Source of the DNA: Aegilops tauschii subsp. strangulata
Taxonomy: Eukaryota > Streptophyta > Magnoliopsida > Poales > Poaceae
DNA length: 64,000 bases
Direction: 5' to 3'
Assembly (NCBI RefSeq): GCF_002575655.3
Contig: NC_053035.3
Location: forward strand, 507,376,601-507,440,600
Part shown: positions 34,091-43,605 of the stretch, piece after piece
How the letters are laid out: every line of letters starts with the position of its first letter
Position numbering within the stretch: the stretch's first letter is position 1
The notes under the pieces: model-generated
The model's database searches: none
What the model saw: the letters and a program-made list of their open reading frames with translations, nothing else
Told to the model about the DNA's origin: nothing
Position numbers and translations under genes: made by a program

Positions 34091-34110
34091 CTAGATTATT
34101 GACTCTAGTG

Positions 34111-34121
34111 CAAGTGGGAGA
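34111..34121 (+). other. Polypurine tract
   Basis: CAAGTGGGAGA immediately before the 3' LTR; identical in all copia copies of this window. Confidence 0.75.
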
Positions 34122-34122
34122 C

Positions 34123-35850
34123 TGTTGGAAATATGCCCTAGAGGCAATAATAAAATGGTTATTATTGTATTTCCGTGTTCATGATAATTGTCTATTGCTC
34201 ATGCTATAATTGTGTTATCCGGAAGTCGTAATACATGTGTGAATACATAGACCACAACATGTCCCTAGTGAGCCTCTAGTTGACTAGCTCGTTGATCAAC
34301 AGATAGTCATGGTTTCCTGACTATGGACATTGGATGTCATTGATAACGGGATCACATCATTAGGAGAATGATGTGATGGACAAGACCCAATCCTAAGCAT
34401 AGCACAAGATCGTGTAGTTCGTTTGCTAGAGCTTTTCCAAATGTCAAGTATCATTTCCTTAGACCATGAGATTGTGCAACTCCCGGATACCATAGGAGTT
34501 CTTTGGGTGTGCCAAACGTCACAACGTAACTGGGTGGCTATAAAGGTGCACTACGGGTATCTCCGAAAGTGTCTGTTGGGTTGGCACGAATCGAGACTGG
34601 GATTTGTCACTCCGTATGACGGAGAGGTATCTCTGGGCCCACTCGGTAATGCATCATCATAATGAGCTCAATGTGACCAAGTGTTTGGTCACGGGATCAT
34701 GCATTACGGTACGAGTAAAGTGACTTGCCGGTAACGAGATTGAACAAGGTATTGGGATACCGACGATCGAATCTCGGGCAAGTAACGTACCGATTGACAA
34801 AGGGAATTGTATACGGGATTGATTGAATCCTCGACATCATGGTTCATCCGATGAGATCATCGTGGAACATGTGGGAGCCAACATGGGTATCCAGATCCCG
34901 CTGTTGGTTATTGACCGGAGAGTCGTCTCGGTCATGTCTGCATGTCTCCCGAACCCGTAGGGTCTACACACTTAAGGTTCGGTGACGCTAGAGTTGTAGA
35001 GATATTAGTATGCGGTTAACCGAAAGTTGTTCGAAGTCCCAGATGAGATCCCGGACGTCACGAGGAGTTCCGAAATGGTCCGGAGGTAAAGATTTATATA
35101 TGGGAAGTCCTATTTTGGCCACCGAAAAATGTTCGGGATTTTTCGGTATTGTACCAGGAAGGTTCTAGAAGGTTCCGAAGTGGGGACCACCTGCATGGGG
35201 GGACCCACATGAACGTGGGTAGTGGGGGCAAGGCCCCACACCCCTGGTCAAGGCGCACCAAGATCCCACCTTAGAAGGAATAAGATCATATCCCGAAGGG
35301 ATAAGATCAAGATCCCTAAAAAAGGGGGATAACAATCGGTGGGGAAGGGAAATGATGGGATTTCTTTCCCCCACCTTTGCCAACGCCCCAATGGACTTGG
35401 AGGGCAAGAAACCAGCCCCCTCCACCCCTATATATAGTGGGGAGGCGCATGGGAGCAGCACCCCAAGCCCTGGCGCCTCCCTCCCTCCCGTGACACCTCT
35501 TCCTCCCCGCTTGCGCTTGGCGAAGCCCTGCCGGGATCCCGCTACTTCCACCACCACGCCGTCGTGCTGCTGGATCTCCATCAACTTCTCCTCCCCCCTT
35601 GCTGGATCAAGAAGGAGGAGACGTCCCCGCTCCGTACGTGTGTTGAACGCGGAGGTGCCGTCCGTTCGGCGCTAGGATCATCGGTGATTTGGATCACGAC
35701 GAGTATGACTCCCTCAACCCCGTTCTCTTGAACGCTTCCGCGCGCGATCTACAAGGGTATGTAGATGCACTCCCTCTCTCTCATTTCTAGATGACTCCAT
35801 AGATTGATCTTGGTGATACGTAGAAAATTTTAAATTTCTGCTACGATCCC
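34123..35850 (+). repeat. Copia 3' LTR, last 5 bp missing
   Basis: 1,728 bp, TATA 35429-35436. It matches 27001-28732 closely but ends GATCCC instead of GATCCCCAACA, joined directly to satellite. The lost terminal bases show that the right border was repaired or recombined after insertion. The LTR promoter faces the two satellite monomers and the gypsy-like LTR beyond. Confidence 0.9.
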
Positions 35851-36083
35851 ATCAATTTCCACGATTGACGAACCCCGGGGTGCTTTTATGTGTCCGTCGT
35901 CAACACTCACAGGTTTGGCCAATTTTGACCCGTTTCATGGACTATTACTCACCGCTTTGGGGTCCTGAAGCGATTTTCGTAGTTGTTGAAACCCAAGGTG
36001 TACTTACGTGTTGGTCATCAACACTCGCAGTTTTGGCCGATTCTGGCCCGTTTCATGAACTATTACTCACCGTTTTGGGGTCC
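35851..36083. repeat. pSc119.2-type satellite array E, two monomers (M4, M1)
   Basis: One M4 and most of one M1 monomer, isolated between two retroelements. Order and variants agree with the neighbouring arrays. About 165 bp here (35856-36020) nearly repeat the last monomers of array D before its junction at 25769. The array is interrupted at 36083 by an LTR. Confidence 0.88.
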
Positions 36084-36681
36084 TGTTGGGGATATACCAC
36101 GCGGTATGACCCGGCCGGAAGTATGACCCGGCCGGACTTGGCGGCTCACAGAGACCCGGCGAGTATTTGGTGACTTACTGATAACCCCAACGACGGATCA
36201 GGCGGACGACAAGGCGCAAGGCCCAGGAGGCTGGCTTATACTCTGGTGGGCCGGCTTAAGGAGAAAGGGATGACGAATATTTCCTTTACAAGGAAGCAAG
36301 ACCCAGACTTATATTCAACTTGTAAGAAAAGATAGACTAGTCTTAGTCCTACTAGGACTCCGCATGTAACCCGCCCCTCTAACTTATATAAGGAGGGGCA
36401 GGGCACCCCAAAGAGGGACAAGTAACAAGAAACAATCTCTAGGGCTAGACACAAAGAGCCGGCCGAGCCGGCGACTCACTCATGATCATAATGAGACCTA
36501 GCCTCAAATAGCATGTAGGGTTACTACCGGATGATGTTTCCCGGGGCCCGAAGCTGTCTAAATCCTTGTCTTGTGTTGTGTCTCTCGATTCCGCCCAACC
36601 CCTCTCAAGCTACCGCATAGATGCGTTGGCCTCGTGACTAAGTCCTGACACTAAGGACATCTGCGTGACAATTCCACGACA
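36084..36681 (+). mobile_element. 5' LTR of a second LTR element, probably gypsy
   Basis: 598 bp from TGTTGGGGATATACC to TTCCACGACA, with TATATAAG at 36385-36392. It is followed two bases later by a primer-binding site starting TGGCGCCC. It is inserted in an M1 satellite monomer after GGTCC. Family not recognised with certainty. The PBS type and lack of copia-like sequence favour a non-chromodomain gypsy group. No 3' LTR is present in the window. Confidence 0.8.
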
Positions 36682-36683
36682 GT

Positions 36684-36701
36684 TGGCGCCCACCGTGGGG
36701 C
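36684..36701 (+). other. Primer-binding site of the gypsy-like element
   Basis: TGGCGCCCACCGTGGGGC, similar to sites complementary to a lysine-type tRNA 3' end in plant LTR elements. The tRNA assignment is from memory. Confidence 0.65.
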
Positions 36702-38252
36702 CCGCGCACGGTGGTGTTGAGTTCTTGAAGGGATTTTCTAGGGATCAAAAGGTTCGCAATTTTCCGGCTGAAGAAGAGCCGGTGCAAAAGCGCCGCCGCA
36801 GGCGTTCTTCCTAATCTACTCGGCCATCGCCAGTCGTGGGCGGATTTACTTTTCTTTCAAAATCAGAGTCAGTCTTGTCTAAAAATCAAGCTCGGAATTT
36901 TCATGACGATGTGTCGCGCACTACCGTGAAGCTGGTCCAGTCGGCATCTACACGTGTACTTGGACGATCTGCAAACGGGACTCCTCCTGAGATCTCCTGT
37001 AAACCGGTTTCAGATTTACCTCATGGGGAGCAAACGAAAAAACTGCAGCTCGATATAGTGTGCCACTTCGAGGCAAATCAGGAATCCATTGATAAACAGT
37101 TCAACGGGGGGCATCAATCAATTTTCGTACTCCACGTCGGCCTCGTTGGTCTCCTCAAAGCGGTGTCGGTCCAAGGAAAGACTAGTTCAACATGATTAAA
37201 CAATGGAGTAGTGCTACTACAAGCTACTAGTAGTACGAGTCCAAAAGCTATGTGGTGATGTACTATTATTTGACGTGAGGCAGCAAAAGCTAATGATGTG
37301 CGCCTGACTCTCGAGGCCATATAAAAAAAGGCCGCAAAGTCTGGACTCTGCTGTTGCTGCTTGCGCAGCTCTGTTTCCGAAGCCGGCTATGCTTCAGCAG
37401 CCTCGCCTCCGTCTCTGAGTCGCCTCCTCCGGCCATCGACAAGCCGGGCTGCCCCCGTGACGAGCCGACCCGTGGACCAGCGAGTCTCGTGCCATTTTCT
37501 GCTGCGGCCCCGCGACATGTCACCGACTGTTTCAGCCGCTGCAATATGCCTCCACAAGCCGCCGCGACCTCTACTGAGTCGCCGGGCAGGCCTCTGCTCC
37601 TCTTTCGGTCACAAAACATCAGGTGATATCCATCTAAGCCTATTTTTTAGCATATATTGTTTTTGTCAAAAAACAATCACTTTGGTATGTACACTTTTAT
37701 GTGCAGGACAATGATTCATCATAAAGATGGTGTAATGCCATATCCATGGAGTGTGCGGTAGCATCATCATGCAACGGCATCTGCGACCGCTTACTGTTCA
37801 ACAGGTGGGCGCAAGCCGCCGCCCCTGCGGTCCAGTCTACATCAACGCGCCAGCCGACTCAACCATCCGCGCTGCTTTACAATGCCACGGACGACTTGCC
37901 CGTCCACCCTCGCGGCCGGCTCACACGTCTGCGCCGGCTTACAATGTGACAGACAACTTACCCGTCCGCCCCCGCGGTCGACTCGGCGTCTGCATGGCTT
38001 ACCGCTCCTGCGATTGACTCGCCCGACCGCACCGGCTTACAACGCCGCGGCCGGCTCATCTGTCTGTTCCCGCGGCCGACTCGGCCGTGGTTGGTTTCAG
38101 CTTCACCGTGATGATCATCAACTCCGCGGTGGATAATTTCTGGCCTGACATATCAGGTGAAATCAATCCAGTAAATTTTTTATATATTATATATTGTTTT
38201 CTTTAAAAGAGCAATTACTCTGGCTTGCGAGGTTTTTGATACAGGACAATTG
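36702..38252 (+). mobile_element. Partial internal region of the gypsy-like element
   Basis: No conserved retroelement domain is visible; open frames (36836-37195, 37290-37626, 37746-38136) are Pro/Arg/Ser-rich and do not agree with one another. A diverged direct repeat of about 0.53-kb period is seen: 37620-37715 and 38156-38250 share a CATATATTGTTTT-like stretch and CAGGACAAT. The region may be a long leader or a non-coding LARD-like interior. It is cut by the inverted copia LTR at 38253. Confidence 0.5.
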
Positions 38253-39970
38253 TGTTGGGAATCGTAGCATAATTTTAAAATTTTCCTACGCTCACCAAGA
38301 TGCATCTATGGAGTATACTAGCAATGAGGGGAAAGGAGTGCATCTACATACCCTTGTAGATCGCGAGCGGAAGCGTTCCAATGAACGTGGATGACGGAGT
38401 CGTACTCGCCGTGATCCAAATCACCGATGACCGAGTGCCGAACGGACGGCACCTCCGCGTTCAACACACGTACGGTGCAGCGACGTCTCCTCCTTCTTGA
38501 TCCAGCAAGGGGGAAGGAGAGGTTGATGGAGATCCAGCAGCACGACGGCGTGGTGGTGGATGTAGCGGGATGCCGGCAGGGCTTCGCCGAGCTTCTACGA
38601 GAGAGAGAGGTGTAGCAGGGGAGGAGGGAGGCGCCCAAGGCTGAGATGATGCTGCCCTCCCTCCCCCCCATCCCTTTATATAGGCCCCCTGGGAGGGGGG
38701 GCGCCGGCCAAAACCCATCTAGGGTGGGGGGAAGGCGGCCAAGGGGGGTGCCTTGCCCCCCAAGGCAAGTGGGAAGCCCCCCCACCCTAGGGTTTGCAAC
38801 CCTAGGCGCATGGGGGGGAGGCCCATGGGGGGCGCCCAGCCCAGTAGGGGCTGGTTCCCTTCCCACTTCAGCCCACGGGGCCCTCCAGGATAGGTGGCCC
38901 CACCCGGTGGACCCCCGGGACCCTTCCGGTGGTCCCGGTACAATACCGGTAACCCCCGAAACTTTCCCGGTGGCCGAAACTTGACTTCCTATATATAATT
39001 CTTCACCTCCAGACCATTCCGGAACCTCCCGTGACGTCCGGGATCTCATCCGGGACTTCGAACAACTTTCGGGTTTCCGCATACACATATCTCTACAACC
39101 CTAGCGTCACCGAACCTTAAGTGTGTAGACCCTACGGGTTCGGGAGACATGGAGACATGACCGAGACGCCTCTCCGGTCAATAACCAACAGCGGGATCTG
39201 GATACCCTTGTTGGCTCCCACATGTTCCACAATGATCTCATCGAATGAACCACGGTGTCGAGGATTCAATCAATCCCGTATGCAATTCCCTTTGTCAATC
39301 GGTATGTTACGTGCCCGAGATTCGATCGTCGGTATCCCAATACCTTGTTCAATCTCATTACCGGCAAGTCTCTTTACTCGTACCGCAATGCATGATCCCA
39401 TGACTAACGCCTTAGTCACATTGAGCTCATTATGATGATGCATTACGGAGTGGGCCCAGAGATACCTCTCCGTCACACGGAGTGACAAATCCCAGTCTCG
39501 ATCCGTGCCAACCCAACAGACACTTTCGGAGATACCCGTAGTGCACCTTTATAGTCACCCAGTTACATTGTGACGTTTGGCACACCCAAAGCACTCCTAC
39601 GGTATCCGGGAGTTGCACGATCTCATGGTCTAAGGAAAAGATACTTGACATTGGAAAAGCTCTAGCAAACGAAACTACACGATCTTTTATGCTATGCTTA
39701 GGATTGGGTCTTGTCCATCACATCATTCTCCTAATGATGTGATCCCATTATCAATGACATCCAATGTCCATAGTCAGGAAACCATGACTATCTGTTGATC
39801 AACGAGCTAGTCAACTAGAGGCTTACTAGGGACACGTTGTGGTCTATGTATTCACACATGTATTACGATTTCCGGACAATACAATTATAGCATGAACAAT
39901 AGACAATTACCATGAACAAAGAAATATAATAATAACCATTTATTATTGCCTCTAGGGCATATTTCCAACA
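38253..39970 (-). repeat. Inverted copia 3' LTR
   Basis: 1,718 bp; on the plus strand it runs from TGTTGGGAATCG to ATTTCCAACA. The TATA box is the complement of TTTATATA at 38675-38682. Together with the plus-strand LTR at 34123-35850 it forms a large imperfect inverted repeat with a 2.4-kb loop. The 256-residue minus ORF 38318-39088 lies wholly inside the LTR and is not a gene. Confidence 0.9.
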
Positions 39971-40002
39971 GTCTCCCACTTGCACTAGAGTCAATAATCT
40001 AG

Positions 40003-40686
40003 TTACATTGTGATGAATCGAACACCCATTGCGTCCTGGTGTTGATCATGTTTTGCTCTAGGGAGAGGTTTAGTCAACGGATCTGCTACATTCAGGTCCG
40101 TATGTACTTTACAAATATCTATGTCTCCATTTTGAACACTTTCACGAATGGAGTTGAAGCGACACTTGATATGCCTGGTCTTCCTATGAAACCTGGGCTC
40201 CTTTGCAAGGGCAATAGCTCCAGTGTTGTCACAGAAGAGAGTCATCGGGCCCGATGCATTGGGAATCACCCCTAGGTCGGTAATGAACTCCTTCATCCAG
40301 ACTGCTTCCTGTGATGCCTCCGAGGCCGCCATGTATTCCGCTTCACATGTAGATCCCGCCACGACGCTTTGCTTGCAACTGCACCAGCTTACTGCTCCTC
40401 CATTCAAAATATACACGTACCCGGTTTGTGACTTCGAGTCATCCAGATCTGTGTCGAAGCTAGCGTCGACGTAACCCTTTACGACGAGCTCTTCGTCACC
40501 TCCATAAACGAGAAACATATCCTTAGTCCTCTTCAGGTACTTCAGGATATTCTTGACCGCTGTCCAGTGTTCCATGCCGGGATTACTTTGGCACCTTCCT
40601 ACCAAACTTACGGCAAGGTTTACATCAGGTCTGGTACACAACATGGCATACATAATAGACCCTATGGCCGAGGCATAGGGGATGAC
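40003..40686 (-). pseudogene. Copia reverse transcriptase end / RNase H fragment
   Basis: Minus-strand frame from VIPYASAIGSIMYAMLCTRPD to RFITM, covering the reverse transcriptase end and the whole RNase H domain (VDASFDTD, CEAEYMAAS, FCDNTGAI, DLNVADPLTK), all in frame. Across the duplication breakpoint the frame stays open for 19 more codons of unrelated sequence and starts at a Met at 40743, giving a chimeric 246-residue ORF. The catalytic reverse transcriptase core is absent. Expression is not implied. Confidence 0.9.
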
Positions 40687-43605
40687 ACTCAAAATGTGTT
40701 GCATATATGTCTTCACCTTCTTCCCGAGATACTCTGCATCCATGCATTGAAGTGGAAATTGAACTATCTTCTAGTCAAATAATCTAGAAGATGATTAGAT
40801 AAGTAAGCATCTCCAGATAAGATGCACGAATGGAGTTGGACAATAGGGTATTGCTTGCAGTGACGACCTGCATAACTTTTGTGGACCACACTCTCAAATA
40901 GATTCTTCTTTATTCCAATGATAACATGGTACGATCACCTGAATAATTTTTTGAGGCACTTGTAGGAAGATATTAAATAGTATGTCTGACCATCAAATAA
41001 AACAGCGGTATCTACATGTTCTATAACAACATTGGGCATATTAAGCCACCAGAAGCCATTAGAAGTGCGTACAATAAGCATATAAAGACCACACTCTAAA
41101 GTATATTCTGGCAACATGGTATGATCACCTGCACAATTTTTGTGGCACTTATAGGATGATATTAAAATAGTATGTTTGACCAAGAATGAACTAACAAAAC
41201 AGTGGTAACTTATATGTTCTGTAAAATTAACTCCGCTGTCAAATTAACAGATACATGACTATCTTCCTAAAAATATGAACCTGGTAGTATTAACTAAACA
41301 ATGGTTCAAATGTCTACTCCTCAAATAATTAGTATCAGTTATCTGGAAGTACGGAATCAAATGCTAAAGTGGTAATAGGATAGGTGATATTGAGGAGGTT
41401 GATGGTGAGTCAGGATTAGCGAGTGACCTTGATGGAGTTAGGTGACAGGCTGACCAGTGTCCTAGCTCGGCTCCGTGGCAACAAAGGCATAATGGCATCG
41501 CCTTCCTCATGTGTGGAGGCGAGCTATAAATTGGCAAGTCAACCAGCTGTCTCAATCCTTAAAATACCAGAAATAGTTTGATTTCTAATTCTAATTCATT
41601 CATGACACATCACTAACCCATTATACAACATAATGGTATGCTAGATGACGTCTACATGTTTTCTTGCTAATCCACGTCTGAGATGCATATCCTTCAAGTA
41701 AAACCATGAACATGTAATGCCAAATAGTAGAACCTGGAAAAGAAAAGTACATGTACAGACCAGCAACAGCGACCCAACCTAGAGGAGAAACAATGGCAGA
41801 TCTTGTCTCTTCCCAGCAGAACAACACCACCGTCCACCAATCAGCAATGAAGAACCTAGTAAACTTAACAAACCCTAACCAGACCACAAATCACAGTAAA
41901 TAGATCTAGATAAGCACCTAGACAGGACAAAACCAGTACAGGACCAAGCAAGGGAGCAAGGAACCTCTTCCATCTCCGTCAGGCGGCCAAGGTGATAACA
42001 AGCGATGAACACGACGAACATGTCACCGCCCCCCGATCCAGCTGTGGGACAACGAACGAATCAGGACCAGGCACATAACATACGGCTAGGAGAGAATCGG
42101 ACAAGAGTGAGAGGAAGGGAACCTGAAGGACAAGGCCAATGGCAACATGGACGGCCGGTGCTGCTCCCGGTCCCGGTGATGGCGTCGCGCGAGCTCGACT
42201 GAGGAGTAGCGGTGCGGAGCAGTAATGGCCATGGTGCTCCCCGGAGGCGATGATCGGCTGGATAGGTGAAGGTGTCGGCGGCCGTCGTCCGCGCGTGAGG
42301 CCGCCAGGCCCCACGAGGCAGGGAGCCTGCGGAGGAGGGAGGCGCCGCGCCGGCGCCGCGGAGGGAGAGGGCCATGGGCCCCACGAGGCAGGGGGGCCTG
42401 CAGAGTAGGGAGCCGCCGGCGCCGGCGTCGCTGGCCCGTGGCCATTCCTCTCTGGCGAAAGAAAGATTAACCGAGTGAGTGAGGTCCATCTACTGTTGGT
42501 TGGTACTGTATACTATGTGCCCGAGTGGTGGAGGTCAGATATTGTACCCTTCCTTGTATTGTGGCGGCTGCAGGCAACGAAAGTACCTCCTCCGCCGAGC
42601 CTCCTCCTCCTCCTCCTCCTCCTCCAGCACACCACCTCCTCAAGCACTTCTTCTTCTCCATCCCATGGATGGTATAGGTCGCTGGCCGCTACATCGCCCA
42701 TGCCCGTTCGCGGCCACCTGGTCGATGCTGTGAAACGAGGCCACATGAGATCCAGGCTGCACTTGGGCCCCAACATCGAGCCTGGCCACAATTTCTGTGA
42801 TATGGTCTAGTTCTGCTCAATTTTTTAAAAAGTTACCAAATGTCGGTCAGTTTTCATTCAAATTTCGTTTCAAATTTTGATTTGTTTTTTCATCCAAAAT
42901 TTTCTAAAATGAAGAATTTTGCCCAGATCCTGTAAAAAAACGAAATGCAAATCCTTGTTTGGGGATGTGTTGAAGCCTGTGTCTAGGACTGGATTAAAAC
43001 ATAGTTTCTTTTTCAAGGATTCTGTTTGTCTAGTGTGCCTGTGTCTAGTACTGGCTTACAGTATAGTTTCGTTTTTAAGGGTCATGTTGCTTAATGTTTC
43101 GACCGGGCTCTAATTATTACTTACTTGTGAGTCCTATCGTATGTGGTTCTTGAATGCTTCTAATGTGAATCGGGGTCCTTCGAGACCGTAATTCCATTGT
43201 TCAAAAAACAATGCGGATGTATTATTTCTTATCTACTAGTAATAACCGTCTACAATGCATGTTGATATTAGGTGCATGTTGATATTAGGTAAGATATTAA
43301 TTGTGCATTAAACATGCTAAACATGCTTGGTGCTCAACGTTGGAGCGATTTGGACCTTCAGATTGACTTGGTTATATGTTTGAGATTTTTTGGATCACCT
43401 CCATTAATGCTTTTTATATATTAGTATGGATAGTAATGTTAGTATACAATTGTATTATTTGTGTACACTCCCCTAAGAGTTCCCCCATCATTCCTAGCTG
43501 GTATTTTTAATCAATATTAATTCATGAAATTCCGCGTTAAGTCAAATGCTAGAGAGCAAATATGGCGGAACTTCAAATATTAGGCCAGTATTTAACAATG
43601 AACCC
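40687..43605. other. Single-copy-like block, unit 2 copy
   Basis: Counterpart of 5766-8685: the diverged direct repeat (40884-41225), the GC-rich leader-like block (41979-42489, minus), the CTC microsatellite (42601-42625) and the AT-rich spacer. About ten substitutions and one 1-bp deletion separate the copies. No gene is supported in either copy. Confidence 0.6.

Larger units (their letters stand above)
25769..35850 (+). mobile_element. Compound Angela-type copia block: part-internal, LTR, internal, LTR
   Basis: Order: 3' part of pol (25769-27000), LTR (27001-28732), full internal region (28733-34122), LTR (34123-35850). A normal insertion has one internal region between two LTRs. Here a second internal fragment lies outside the left LTR, in the same orientation and from the same subfamily. 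Unequal recombination between LTRs of related elements, followed by loss of the left end, is the simplest origin. The right LTR lacks its last five bases and runs straight into satellite, so neither end shows a target-site duplication. Confidence 0.85.
5766..40686. repeat. Tandem segmental duplication, unit 1 (34,921 bp)
   Basis: The sequence from 5766 to about 30603 recurs from 40687 to the window end, in the same orientation and order. Unit 1 ends exactly where unit 2 starts, so the period is 34,921 bp. By eye I count about ten differences over the first 2.9 kb (e.g. 6236, 6662, 7352, 7375, 8267), roughly 0.3%. Structural differences exist: an extra 3,356-bp tandem duplication at 21729-25084, and about 1.8 kb less satellite. 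Unit 1 contains, in order, the single-copy block, satellite, dead copia element, satellite, compound copia block, gypsy-like LTR and inverted copia fragment. Confidence 0.9.
38253..40686 (-). mobile_element. Truncated copia element, inverted
   Basis: On the minus strand: 3' part of pol (40686 down to 39971), then a complete 3' LTR (39970-38253). The rest of the element is missing because the tandem-duplication junction lies at 40686/40687. The 5 bp beyond the LTR are AATTG; a matching duplication cannot be tested. It is more diverged from the plus-strand copies than they are from each other, especially in the LTR's GC-rich middle. Confidence 0.9.

Noticed and set aside
36836..37195. 119-codon ORF in the gypsy-like interior as a gag start
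   Set aside because: No gag motif or zinc knuckle, an ATG far from expected context, and the frame is not continued downstream.
38318..39088. 256-codon minus-strand ORF
   Set aside because: It lies wholly inside an inverted LTR, spanning its GC-rich core promoter and leader. The peptide is Pro/Gly/Arg-rich with no domain.
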